From NCBI RefSeq assembly GCF_014208045.1, contig NZ_JACHML010000001.1, forward strand, positions 620,001-684,000: DNA of 64,000 bases, given 5' to 3'. The notes beneath the pieces are model-generated. The model searched no databases. It was not told the DNA's origin and saw only the letters and a program-made list of their open reading frames with translations. This document shows positions 9,332 to 17,763 of the stretch, in pieces; the stretch's first letter is position 1; each line of letters starts with the position of its first letter. Origin of the DNA: Microbacterium thalassium (lineage in GTDB: Bacteria; Actinomycetota; Actinomycetes; Actinomycetales; Microbacteriaceae). A program made the position numbers and the translations under genes.

Positions 9332-10200
9332 GACGACACCGCGCACTCGCCGCTACCGCGCTGGCGGCATCCGCCCTCGTCGCAGGCGGGTGCGCCGCGA
9401 CCGCTCCCGAGCCCACGACGACGCCGGTCGCGGTCACCGAGACCCCGCGGAGCGCGCCCGCGGTCGGGGCGATGGCGGTCGTCGGCGATTCCATCACGCT
9501 GGGCGTCTCGGCCTGCGGCTCGCAGGAGGCCTGCCCGCAGGCATCGTGGGCGGTCGGCTCCGAACCCGAGGTGGACTCGATCGTCCAGCGGATCAACGAC
9601 GAGCTCGGGGCGAATCCGCGCGCGACGCCCATCGCCCGCCTGGGTGCGGGCGTCGACTACGGCGTGGACTCGGTCGATCTCATCGCCTCGACGGGCGCCG
9701 ACCTGGTGCTGATCCTGCTCGGCGCGAACGACGCCTGCAAGCCGACCGTGGACGAGGTGACACCCCCCGCCGAATTCGCCGCCCAGTATTCGGCGATGCT
9801 CACCGGCATCGCCGAGGCGCTCCCCGACACCCGGATCGTCGCGCTGTCCGTTCCCGACGTCCTGCGCCTGTGGGAGCTGGGTCGCACCGATCCCGAGACG
9901 GTGGCGATGTGGGGGGCGAGCCCGTCGTGCCGGTCCCTGCTCGCCGAGGCGGACTCGGACGCGACCGCGGACGTCGAGCGACGCGCGGCGATCGAGGAGA
10001 CCGTGGACGCCTACGACGCCGCGATCATCGCCGCGTGCGATGCCGTCGAGCAGTGCACGTCGGACGACGGCGCCGTCCATGCCGTGCGGTTCGAGGTGGA
10101 GCACGTGTCGGCGATCGACAGCTTCCATCCGTCGATCGCCGGCCAGGCCGCGCTCGCGGACGCCGCCTGGCCCGTCGTGGCGAGCGCGATCTCGCCGTAG
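9328..10200 (+). CDS. SGNH/GDSL-type hydrolase lipoprotein
   Basis: A 290-residue protein with a lipoprotein signal peptide: basic MRRHR, a hydrophobic Ala/Leu core and lipobox LVAGGC (C22). The mature part has SGNH-hydrolase blocks: VGDSITLG (nucleophile S55), LLGANDAC (block III Asn) and DSFHPS near the C-terminus (D264, H267). Such enzymes are esterases, often deacetylating polysaccharides. Being translationally coupled to the flippase, it probably acts on the exported polymer at the outer membrane face, for example removing O-acyl groups. It ends 3 bp from the convergent glycosyltransferase gene. Confidence 0.82.
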   Translation: MRRHRALAATALAASALVAGGCAATAPEPTTTPVAVTETPRSAPAVGAMAVVGDSITLGVSACGSQEACPQASWAVGSEPEVDSIVQRINDELGANPRATPIARLGAGVDYGVDSVDLIASTGADLVLILLGANDACKPTVDEVTPPAEFAAQYSAMLTGIAEALPDTRIVALSVPDVLRLWELGRTDPETVAMWGASPSCRSLLAEADSDATADVERRAAIEETVDAYDAAIIAACDAVEQCTSDDGAVHAVRFEVEHVSAIDSFHPSIAGQAALADAAWPVVASAISP

Positions 10201-10203
10201 GGC

Positions 10204-11151
10204 TCAGGCGGCCAGACGCATCGCCGGCGCATCGCGCGGCACGACCGAACGCCGGGCCGCCTCGCGGATCACCGTGGCGTCGAGCTCCTCGGGGGAGCTC
10301 ATGAACGCCAGTCCGCGCGCCTGCATCTCGCGCGCGATCTGGACCTGGTGGTCGTCGACGTGCTCGCCGTGGGCTGCGCGGCGCGGCACGAGGATGGGGA
10401 ACTTCCCCTGCTCGAACGCGGTGATCGCCGAGCCCGTGCCTGCGTGGGCGATGACGACGTCGGCGTCCCGCACCGCGGCGTTCAGCTCGTCGTGCGAGAC
10501 GCGGGAGCGGCCCTGGAGACCCCAGGGCGACAGATCCTGCGGACCGGACTGCCACAGGACCTCGTCGCAGTCCGTCAGCAGCGGGACGACCGCGTCGTAC
10601 AGGCGATCGAACCCGTAGCCCTCCTGCGTGCCGACCGTGACCACAGCGCGTCGGATGCGCTCGGGCGGATCCGTCCGCGGGCCTTCGCCGAACCCGTCGT
10701 AGATCGATCCGGCGTACGACCACCGCCCGCTCTCCCACGCCGGGTACTGGGTGTACGTGCGGATCCCTCGGATGCGCTCGAGGATGCGGCCCGACATGCT
10801 GGGGCCGTCCGCACGCGCCGCGCTCTCGATGTAGTGCGCGCTCGCTCCGCGGGCGACCGCCATCGGCAGCACCGCCACGGCCGGGCTCGACCCCGTGCTG
10901 AACGCACGGTCGTAGCGGTGCTGCGACATCACACGGAGCGCGAGCATGCTCAGTCGTGCGAGGTTCCCGACGTCGCGCGGCGCCACGAACGGAGCGTAGT
11001 GGACTTCGCGATCGGCCAGCAGCGAGCTGGACAGCCCGTTCTCGAACGTGATCCACACCTGGTCGTCGGGATCGACGCCGAGCCGTTCGGCCAGCGTGAA
11101 GAGCTGCTTGAGGTGTCCGCCGCCCGAGCAGACCATCATCGCCTTGGACAT
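10204..11151 (-). CDS. Alg14-Alg13-like fused glycosyltransferase
   Basis: A 315-residue protein that combines an Alg14-like N-terminal half (MVCSGGGHLKQLFTLAERLG, membrane-association and acceptor part) with a GT28/Alg13-like C-terminal half containing VTVGTQEGYGFDRL and the donor-site segment VIAHAGTGSAITAFEQGKFP. In many bacteria these halves are separate polypeptides (PssD/PssE, EpsF-like); here they are one. Such enzymes usually add the second sugar to a polyprenyl-diphospho-sugar. This fits its place 11 bp downstream of the initiating sugar transferase. ATG at 11151 was chosen because the fold begins there. Confidence 0.8.
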   Translation of the reverse strand: MSKAMMVCSGGGHLKQLFTLAERLGVDPDDQVWITFENGLSSSLLADREVHYAPFVAPRDVGNLARLSMLALRVMSQHRYDRAFSTGSSPAVAVLPMAVARGASAHYIESAARADGPSMSGRILERIRGIRTYTQYPAWESGRWSYAGSIYDGFGEGPRTDPPERIRRAVVTVGTQEGYGFDRLYDAVVPLLTDCDEVLWQSGPQDLSPWGLQGRSRVSHDELNAAVRDADVVIAHAGTGSAITAFEQGKFPILVPRRAAHGEHVDDHQVQIAREMQARGLAFMSSPEELDATVIREAARRSVVPRDAPAMRLAA

Positions 11152-11162
11152 GTCGATTCCTC

Positions 11163-12671
11163 TCAGTAGGCGCCGTCGTGCCGGAACAGCTGGACCACGG
11201 TTCTCATCACCAGCAGCAGATCGCCGGTGAACGACCAGTTCTCGACGTAGTAGAGGTCCAGGCGCACGCTCTCTTCCCAGCTGAGATCGCTTCGCCCGCT
11301 CACCTGCCACAGCCCGGTGATGCCGGGCTTGGAGATGAGGCGTCGAGTCTCGTGCCCCTCGTACGACTCGACCTCGCTCGGCAGCGGCGGCCGCGGCCCG
11401 ACCAGGCTCATGTCGCCTCGGAGCACGTTCCACAGCTGCGGCAGCTCATCCAGCGAGAAGCGGCGCAGAACACGGCCGACGCGGGTGATCCGCGGATCGT
11501 GCCGCATCTTGAACAGGACGCCGTTGCCCTCGGAGCGGTCGGCGAGCGACGCCAGGCGCGCCTCGGCATCGACCACCATCGAGCGGAACTTGAGCATCGT
11601 GAACGTCGAGCCGCCGACCCCGACACGCTCCTGGCGGAAGATCACCGGCCCGCCGTCGTCGAACCGGATCAGCAGCGCGATCACGGCGAAGACGGGAGAG
11701 AGAACCAGGAGGCCGGCGCCGGCGGCCACCATGTCGAAAGCCCTCTTCAGCGAGTGTGCGAATCCCGAGTACTGGGGGAGCTGGACGTGCACCATCGGAA
11801 GGCCCGAGACGGGTCGCAGGTGGATCCGCGGTCCGGCCACATCGGTCAGTCGCGACACGAGGATGAGCTCAGCCCGCGAGTTCTCCAGCGCCCAGCCCAG
11901 CTCGCGGATGCGGTCGCGCCCGCCGGGCAGGTCGCCGGCGACCATCAGCGCCTTCACGCGCGAGCCTCTGGTCGCCGCCACGACGCCGTCGAAGGGCACG
12001 CGCGGCAGGCTGGACAGCGCCTCGCGGACCGGGGCGGGCGCGGCGTCCAGCCGGTCGGTCAGCGACACCGCCACCGGCCGGTACCCCGCACGCACACTGC
12101 CGCGCAGCTCGCGCACCGTGCGGTCGACGTCGACCGCCGCTCCGACCACCATCGCGCCCGTGAGGCACCGCCCGTCGCGCCGGAGCGCGAGCAGCACTCG
12201 GCGCCACACCAGGCGGTTGCCCATCAGGAGCGCGAGTCCGAGCGGCATCGCGACCGCGACGTACCCGCGCGCGAAGTCGATCTGCGCGACGTAGCACACG
12301 ATCGCGACCGCGCCGAAGGCGAACAGCGTCGCGTTCAGCACCCGCTGGTACTCGGTGAGGCCCTCGCCCACGATGCGCTTGGCGCGGCTCTTGACCGCCC
12401 ACAGCGACAGGATCCACACCGTGGCGATCGACAGGCCCGCCAGCACGTAGCCGAGTGCCGTGGACGCGCTCCACTGAGACACGGACCCGAAGCGCACGAA
12501 CGACGCGACCACGAGCGACAGCGTCACGGCGACGACGTCGCCGGCGAGCATTCCGCCGACCAGACGCGGGTACCAGGCTGCCGCGCGCGGCTGCGCCGGG
12601 ACGATCGCGATCGCGCCGGTGCGCGGCCGCCGTTCCGCCGACGGCGGCACGGACTGGCTCAGGAAACTCAT
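11163..12671 (-). CDS. Polyprenyl glycosylphosphotransferase (EPS initiating sugar transferase)
   Basis: A 502-residue enzyme of the WcaJ/WbaP/CpsE type. The N-terminal half has four to five membrane helices and a CoA-binding-like domain (Val-Val-Gly-Ala region near residue 175); a further helix near residues 315-335 leads into the catalytic bacterial sugar transferase domain with FRQERVGVGG, MLKFRSM, LDELPQLWNVL, MSLVGPRPPLP and KPGITGLWQVSGR. It transfers a sugar-1-phosphate to undecaprenyl phosphate, starting repeat-unit synthesis. It starts a leftward pair with the Alg14-Alg13-like gene. Confidence 0.92.
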   Translation of the reverse strand: MSFLSQSVPPSAERRPRTGAIAIVPAQPRAAAWYPRLVGGMLAGDVVAVTLSLVVASFVRFGSVSQWSASTALGYVLAGLSIATVWILSLWAVKSRAKRIVGEGLTEYQRVLNATLFAFGAVAIVCYVAQIDFARGYVAVAMPLGLALLMGNRLVWRRVLLALRRDGRCLTGAMVVGAAVDVDRTVRELRGSVRAGYRPVAVSLTDRLDAAPAPVREALSSLPRVPFDGVVAATRGSRVKALMVAGDLPGGRDRIRELGWALENSRAELILVSRLTDVAGPRIHLRPVSGLPMVHVQLPQYSGFAHSLKRAFDMVAAGAGLLVLSPVFAVIALLIRFDDGGPVIFRQERVGVGGSTFTMLKFRSMVVDAEARLASLADRSEGNGVLFKMRHDPRITRVGRVLRRFSLDELPQLWNVLRGDMSLVGPRPPLPSEVESYEGHETRRLISKPGITGLWQVSGRSDLSWEESVRLDLYYVENWSFTGDLLLVMRTVVQLFRHDGAY

Positions 12672-12807
12672 GTAGACCCCCCGACATGAGAATCAGGAGG
12701 GACGACATCGGCCCAGCGGTGACCGCCGCACGGCGTGTGGCGGGTGTGACGTGGATAGCGCGAGTGGTGCGTGCGACGCGACGGCCAGAGCGGCTTGCTT
12801 GCGTCGG

Positions 12808-12848
12808 TCTCAGGTTAGGACGCCCGCACCGGGCGGTCCAGAGCCTGA
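12808..12848 (-). terminator. Candidate terminator downstream of the GT4 gene
   Basis: An imperfect long hairpin: outer stem CTCAGG/CCTGAG (12808-12813 with 12843-12848) and an inner GCCCG/CGGGC stem. It begins 9 bp past the stop of the leftward glycosyltransferase gene and lies before the next leftward operon. No U-tract follows, which is common in high-GC actinobacteria. Confidence 0.5.
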
Positions 12849-12856
12849 GCCGGGTT

Positions 12857-14038
12857 TCACGTCAGCGACGGCATTTCTTCACATCTCGGTAACAATTCGG
12901 ATCGGTGGGTCAGCGCGAGGATCGCCCGGTGTCGCGCCGCCCAGCTGTGCTGCGCGATGAACGCCGAGCGCTCATCCTCGCCCATCGCCCCGATCTCGAG
13001 GGCGCGGTCGACCGTCGCCCCCATCTCACCTGTGCTGGGTGCGACCAGGACCCGGTCGTCGATGCCCCGGATCGGCGGCAGGTCGATCGAGACCACCGGG
13101 AGCCCGGCGGCGAGATACTCGTACACCTTCAGCGGGCTCATCGCCTCGGTGAGCGGCGTCCGCCGGTGCGCCAGGAGCGAGAGCTGGCAGTTGCGCAGGA
13201 CCGACACCAGCTCGGTCCGCCCGACGCCCGGATGCACGTGCACGTTGGGAAGGCGGTCGAGGGGGCGCACGTAGTCGGGGTCGGGCGCCGGTCCGAGCAG
13301 CACGATGTGCAGATCGGGGCGCGTGGCGGCGAGCTGTGCGATGCCCTCGACGTCCAGGCGCTGGTCCAGTGTCCCGGCGTACACCGCCCGGGGGGTCGGG
13401 ATGGCCTCGAGCCACCGCGGAGCGGGCGGCACCGGCCCTGCCCATTCCTCCGGTTCGACGCCGTTGGGCACGACCGCGCGCGGCCCGAGGGGGTCGATCC
13501 GGTCGATGATCTGCTGCGACACCGCGGCGACGGCGATCTCGGATTCCCGAATCTGGCGGTACGCGGCGAGGTAGGCCGGCCAGTATCGCTGCCGTCCTGT
13601 CGAGCTCGGCCAGTCGTCGCGTCCGAAGTACGTCACCGACGACGCCCACGCGAACGGGCAGAAGGCGGCGACGAGGGGATTCGTCGTGATCACGGCCGGG
13701 CTGCGCAGCCCCATGCGCTCGGCCTCGCGGCGCAGCGCGGCATCGTAACCGCGGTAGGTGCGCACGATGCTCTTGCCGATGGGATCGGCGCGCCGGAATC
13801 GCGTGGGCGTCACCAGACGGCGACGGGGCGACTCGGGGAAGGCCGGCCCGTCGCGACGCAGGCGCCGGCCGAGCACGCTGAAGTGCGAGCGGAAGGGGTT
13901 CGCCACCAGCAGGCCGTCGACGTCGTCGGACGCCATGAGCGTCTGCAGGATGCGGTCCGGCGGACGCATCATCCCGCGGTGCACGGCATCCGCGTACGTC
14001 TCGTAGGAGAAGGTGAAGACGACATCGCGGGCGCTCAT
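12857..14038 (-). CDS. Glycosyltransferase (GT-B, GT4-like)
   Basis: A 393-residue GT-B protein with start ATG at 14038 overlapping the upstream acetyltransferase stop (ATGA). The C-terminal Rossmann half shows the linker PNGVEPEEW, RAVYAGTLDQRLD, and a donor-site region TEAMSPLKVYEYLAAGLPVV, where the E-x7-E spacing is altered although K-x-YEYLAAG is conserved. It is the last gene of a four-gene leftward operon with a beta-helix lipoprotein, a pyruvyl transferase and an acetyltransferase, so it likely builds or decorates the same glycan. Confidence 0.82.
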   Translation of the reverse strand: MSARDVVFTFSYETYADAVHRGMMRPPDRILQTLMASDDVDGLLVANPFRSHFSVLGRRLRRDGPAFPESPRRRLVTPTRFRRADPIGKSIVRTYRGYDAALRREAERMGLRSPAVITTNPLVAAFCPFAWASSVTYFGRDDWPSSTGRQRYWPAYLAAYRQIRESEIAVAAVSQQIIDRIDPLGPRAVVPNGVEPEEWAGPVPPAPRWLEAIPTPRAVYAGTLDQRLDVEGIAQLAATRPDLHIVLLGPAPDPDYVRPLDRLPNVHVHPGVGRTELVSVLRNCQLSLLAHRRTPLTEAMSPLKVYEYLAAGLPVVSIDLPPIRGIDDRVLVAPSTGEMGATVDRALEIGAMGEDERSAFIAQHSWAARHRAILALTHRSELLPRCEEMPSLT

Positions 14039-14595
14039 CCGACCAGCTCCCGGATCACGCGCGCCGGGGATCCGGCGGCGACCGTGCGCGCAGGCACGTC
14101 GCGGGTGACGACCGAGTTGGCCCCGATGACGGCGCCCGCCCCGATCGTCACGCCCGGCATGACGACGACGTTCTGCCCGAGCCAGGCGCCGCGCCCGATC
14201 CGCACGGGCGCGATCCGCTCGAGGGGCTGGTCCCGCACCGGCACGCCCGGCTCGTCGAAGCCGTGCATGTGGTCGGCGATGTAGACACCGCGCGCGAGTC
14301 CCACCGCCTCCTCGATGACGACGCTGGTGACGGCGGCGATCGAGGTCTGGTTCATCCGGACGCGGTCGTGGATGAAGATCACCGGACCATCCGCGTCCAG
14401 TCGCGGGACCATGAACCACGACGAGGGGCCGATCAGCACGTTGTCCCCGATCCACACCTTGTGCGGATTGCCCGCGCGGAAGGGGAGCATGATGCGGCTC
14501 CCCGACCCGAGCCCCGCGAATCCGCCCCGGACGAAGCCGGTGTAGGCCGCGTCGCGCAGCCGCATCGCGTTCTGCACGATCGTCATGCCGTTCAT
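14035..14595 (-). CDS. Hexapeptide-repeat acetyltransferase
   Basis: A 186-residue left-handed beta-helix acyltransferase (WbbJ/NodL type). Hexapeptide turns are visible in GDNVLIGPSSW, GRGAWLGQNVVVMPGVTIGA and GANSVVTRDVP, ending in the AGSPARVIRE signature. The segment DHMHGFDEPG carries the histidine-rich loop where the catalytic His of this family usually lies. Start ATG 14595 overlaps the pyruvyl transferase stop, and its stop overlaps the glycosyltransferase start. It is the second acetyltransferase of the locus, so the polymer may carry more than one acetylation site. Confidence 0.87.
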   Translation of the reverse strand: MNGMTIVQNAMRLRDAAYTGFVRGGFAGLGSGSRIMLPFRAGNPHKVWIGDNVLIGPSSWFMVPRLDADGPVIFIHDRVRMNQTSIAAVTSVVIEEAVGLARGVYIADHMHGFDEPGVPVRDQPLERIAPVRIGRGAWLGQNVVVMPGVTIGAGAVIGANSVVTRDVPARTVAAGSPARVIRELVG

Positions 14596-15830
14596 GCCGC
14601 CACCTCGTCCGAGTCCGGGATCGCCGCCGCCATGCCGTCCACGTTCCGCCACGCGCGCGAGACGACCTCGTCGCGGGCGGCGAGGATCCTCGATCGCAGC
14701 GAGTCCTCCTGGGCGATGACGGCCTGAACCGCCGCGGGGAGGTCGTGGTCGAAGTCGTCGCCCGGGGCGATGCACAGCTCCGGCGTGCCGAACAGATCCA
14801 TCAGCCCCTCCACCTTCCCCTGCGTCGCGACCGTCAGCGCCGGCGTCCCGGCGGTGAGCGACATGACCGCCAGATGCATCCGCCCGGTCACGACGACCGA
14901 GGCCCGGGCTCCGAGGGAGCGGATCTCGGGCGGCGTCAGCAGCTCAGGCACCAGGACCACGCCCGCATCCGCGGCGAAAACGTCGGCCAGCGCCGTGCAC
15001 AGCGGGATGTCATCCGCTCCGTGCCGCGAGACGTGCGGGACGATCAGGACCCGTCGCCCGCTCTCGCGCAGTCGCCGGATCGCGTCGGCGTAGCCGCCGA
15101 GCCTGGCGCCGACCAGTCCCGACGCGTTCACCAGCGCCAGCGGCTCCTCCGGCGCCAGGTCGGGGAGAAGCCGGTCGACCACCCCGGGATCGCGGGACGC
15201 GGCGGTGAAGACGATGTCCGCACTGTCCTGCGCGCGCAGTCCGTCGCCCCGCGCACGCTCGGCCGATCGCGGGTCCCGCACGTAGAGGACGGAACCCGCT
15301 CGATCGGCCGACCGCAGCGCGTCCAGCGCGACAGCGGCCGGCGCCGCGTTCCAGCTGAAGCCGATGACACGGCAGTCCCATCCGAGCTCGGCGAAGCGAC
15401 GCGCCAGGAGTGCGCGGCCGACCGATGCCCGGGCGACGTACGCGCCGTCCATGATGTCGGCTCCGAGGATCGCGAAGGTCGCCGCCCCGGCGACCGCGGA
15501 GTTCAAGCGCCGCAGGTCGCGGGCTCGGCCGACGGCCGACCCGTACACGAGCGCGGGCAGTGCCACGGTGCGCATGCGCGGGGCGAGCCGCTCCGGGATG
15601 TCGATGTCGTCCGGCGCGCGGACGATGACCGTCACGGGGCCCTCCACCGCCTCGACGAACGCCTCCACGAGCGCCTGATCGCCGATGTTCCCCCGTCCGG
15701 GCGGGGCCAGGACGACATGGCCGTCGCCCCCGGCCGACGGTGCGGCGTGCAGCGCCACGCGGTCCACCGCCCTCAGCGCAGCGGGGCTGCGCAGCGGTGC
15801 CAGAAGCCAGGCGGGAGGTCTCATGCTCAT
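14592..15830 (-). CDS. Polysaccharide pyruvyl transferase family protein
   Basis: A 412-residue protein with the family's N-terminal GRGNIGDQALVEAF loop and a C-terminal GT-B-like half including VVTGRMHLAVMSLTAGTPAL, the HL-containing donor-site region. Members (CsaB, WcaK, EpsO) transfer pyruvate from phosphoenolpyruvate to sugars, making acidic ketals. ATG at 15830 overlaps the lipoprotein stop; a second ATG (15824) follows two codons later. Pyruvylation adds negative charge and in some bacteria makes a docking site for S-layer-type domains; no such partner is seen here. Confidence 0.85.
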   Translation of the reverse strand: MSMRPPAWLLAPLRSPAALRAVDRVALHAAPSAGGDGHVVLAPPGRGNIGDQALVEAFVEAVEGPVTVIVRAPDDIDIPERLAPRMRTVALPALVYGSAVGRARDLRRLNSAVAGAATFAILGADIMDGAYVARASVGRALLARRFAELGWDCRVIGFSWNAAPAAVALDALRSADRAGSVLYVRDPRSAERARGDGLRAQDSADIVFTAASRDPGVVDRLLPDLAPEEPLALVNASGLVGARLGGYADAIRRLRESGRRVLIVPHVSRHGADDIPLCTALADVFAADAGVVLVPELLTPPEIRSLGARASVVVTGRMHLAVMSLTAGTPALTVATQGKVEGLMDLFGTPELCIAPGDDFDHDLPAAVQAVIAQEDSLRSRILAARDEVVSRAWRNVDGMAAAIPDSDEVAA

Positions 15831-17059
15831 ACGCTCCAGATACGTGCGAGGCGGTCGTCCGACGGCATGGGGGTGCGGGCTTCGAGCCAGTCCGCATCGA
15901 TGGAGCTGAGGGATTCGTCGCTGCGGAACGAGCCCGAGGCGCTGCGGACGCGGGCGGCGTCGCCCGAGACCACGGAGTCGACCACCGACTTCCACTCGCC
16001 GCGCACACCGCCGATGAACGTCGAGCCCTCGGCGGACAGGATGCCGACCGTCCCGACGCCGTTGACCGCGGTCGGCAGGCCCGAGGTGAAGGCGTTCGCC
16101 TCGCCGGGCAGCGGATACCGCTGGAGCATGCGGTCCCCGGCGACCACGAGCGAGTTCTGGAACACGACGTTCGCCGCGTTGCTGGACGGGATGAACGCCG
16201 CGTTGGTCGACGCGAAAATGACGGAGTCGACGATCGAGATCCGGTTCTGGGTGGGGTTGCCCGACAGCTGCAGGGAGTCGCAGTGCGCCTGGGATCCATC
16301 GGGCTTGTAGGACGGCGCGATGTAGCAGCCGACCACCGAGATGCCGTCGATCTCGTTCTCGCCGGTGCGGAACGCCCAGGCGTCGGACTCGATCAGCTGG
16401 GCCTCGGGCGACACGCACTCCACGAGCTCGACGTCGCTCACCGGCCCCGAGGATCCGGCCGACACGTTGAACGCACGGCCCTTCGACCAGGCCCAGGCCA
16501 CATCCTGCACCGACGTCAGCACGACGCTGCCGGGGTAGAGCCAGAATCCGACGAACGAGACGCCGGTGACGCCGTCGATCCGGATCGAATCGGTGATCTC
16601 GATGCTCGCGGCGCCGTCGCGCGGCATGACCAGCACGCGGGACGACCGGTCGGCGGTCCCGACCCCGTGGATGACCGGCGGCTTCGAGGACCCCGCCCCG
16701 TAGCCGGGAAGCTCCCCGGGCTTGACCAGCACGCATCCGCGGCCGTCCTGGGTCCGCTCGGCGACGTACTGGATCGCGTTCGAGATCTCCTGCCAGTCGC
16801 ACTCGGCCTCGACGAGCAGGTCGAACTCGTCGCCGGGGACCGGCGTCCGGCTCGGCCAGTGCCGCCCGGTCGGGCCGTACGCGGCGGCGGCCAGCGGGCC
16901 GTCGGGATCAGCCGTCGGACTAGCGGTCGCGGCCGCGGGCTTGGTCGCCGTCGGGCGGGGTGTCGCTGCGGTCTCAGATCGTGGCGCGCACGCGACGAGG
17001 GCGGCCGGCGCCGACGCGAGGATCGCGACCACGACGGCGCGACGGGAGATATCGCCCAT
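15827..17059 (-). CDS. Secreted right-handed beta-helix lipoprotein
   Basis: A protein of about 410 residues. Its N-terminus MGDISRRAVVVAILASAPA has a twin-Arg-like start, a hydrophobic core and lipobox ALVAC (C24), followed by a Pro/Thr/Ala linker. The rest is rich in short repeating strands such as ISVVGCYIAPSYKPDG and ISIVDSVIFASTNAAFI, typical of parallel beta-helix polysaccharide lyases or hydrolases, with AHCDSLQL as a possible active-site turn. A TTG twelve bases upstream is less likely than the ATG at 17059, which has a GGACGGG ribosome site. It is the first gene of the pyruvyl transferase operon, so it may trim or bind the exported polymer. Confidence 0.72.
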   Translation of the reverse strand: MGDISRRAVVVAILASAPAALVACAPRSETAATPRPTATKPAAATASPTADPDGPLAAAAYGPTGRHWPSRTPVPGDEFDLLVEAECDWQEISNAIQYVAERTQDGRGCVLVKPGELPGYGAGSSKPPVIHGVGTADRSSRVLVMPRDGAASIEITDSIRIDGVTGVSFVGFWLYPGSVVLTSVQDVAWAWSKGRAFNVSAGSSGPVSDVELVECVSPEAQLIESDAWAFRTGENEIDGISVVGCYIAPSYKPDGSQAHCDSLQLSGNPTQNRISIVDSVIFASTNAAFIPSSNAANVVFQNSLVVAGDRMLQRYPLPGEANAFTSGLPTAVNGVGTVGILSAEGSTFIGGVRGEWKSVVDSVVSGDAARVRSASGSFRSDESLSSIDADWLEARTPMPSDDRLARIWSV

Positions 17060-17166
17060 TCGCCCGTCCAATCACTCGAATTCCGTGTTGGACCCCATCG
17101 GCCTGGTCGCACGTGCAGAGCACCGCGACGCCTCCAACTTACGGAGCGAGTGATTCGCGCAGGTTA

Positions 17167-17185
17167 CGCGGAGGCAAACTCCGCG
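17167..17185 (-). terminator. Candidate cspA terminator
   Basis: A 7-bp perfect stem CGCGGAG/CTCCGCG with a GCAAA loop lies just after the cspA stop; a second, overlapping stem (17183-17188 with 17197-17202) directly abuts the stop. They could form alternative structures. No clear U-tract follows. Confidence 0.45.
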
Positions 17186-17202
17186 CACCGATCGGCGTGC
17201 GC

Positions 17203-17409
17203 TCAGATGGCGCGGATGTTCTCCGCCTGCAGGCCCTTCGGACCCTGCGCGATGTCGAACTCGACGCGCTGGTTCTCCTCGAGCGAGCGGTACCCCTTGG
17301 CCTGGATGGCCGAGAAGTGCGCGAACACGTCGGCACCGCCGTCATCGGGTGCGATGAACCCGAAGCCCTTCTCCGAGTTGAACCACTTCACTGTGCCCTG
17401 CGTGCTCAT
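17203..17409 (-). CDS. cspA: Cold-shock protein (CspA family)
   Basis: A 68-residue single cold-shock domain. Both nucleic-acid binding motifs are present: KGFGFI (RNP1-like) and VFAHFSAI (RNP2-like), after the usual opening [11 protein letters not shown]. It binds single-stranded RNA/DNA and acts as an RNA chaperone. It stands alone between the EPS locus and a GntR gene and has its own long upstream region (up to 354 bp) with strong hairpins, which may be a regulatory 5' leader as in other csp genes. Confidence 0.95.
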   Translation of the reverse strand: MSTQGTVKWFNSEKGFGFIAPDDGGADVFAHFSAIQAKGYRSLEENQRVEFDIAQGPKGLQAENIRAI

Positions 17410-17763
17410 CCAACGCCGTCCTGTGCGATCGCCCCACGCCGACGGCGCGAGATCGATTCCACGCTAGCCAATTCGCCCCGCGTCTCGGCAACCCCTGTGG
17501 AATTCAGTGACACAAACGTTGCACAACGATGACGGGCCCATCGCGCGCCCGGGCTGAGCGATGCTCGAAGCCCGGGCGCCGACGGATCCCCCCGGATAGG
17601 TCACGCCGTAAGCGTGACATGTCGACTCTACCGCCCGAGGGGCCTTCCCGTCGGGCGAAAAAACGCAGTTCGCGTATGTTTTCCGCACCGGTCGCCGTCC
17701 TCTTTCCGGGCCGGCGGCCGCAGACCGCCCGCCATCGGCGCGGGGCGTACACTTGTCGCACTC
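17410..17763. promoter_or_regulatory. cspA/GntR divergent spacer with stable hairpins
   Basis: This 354-bp spacer has no convincing gene. Two strong stems are visible: 17545-17555 with 17569-17579 (11 perfect bp, with GAGC/GCTC inside the loop), and 17600-17606 with 17612-17618 (7 bp). A TACACT -10-like box at 17748-17753 could serve the GntR gene. The hairpins lie in what would be a long cspA 5' leader, or between two promoters. Confidence 0.4.

Noticed and set aside
17060..17071. TTG at 17071 as start of the beta-helix lipoprotein
   Set aside because: No ribosome site precedes it, while ATG 17059 has GGACGGG upstream and gives a normal signal peptide.
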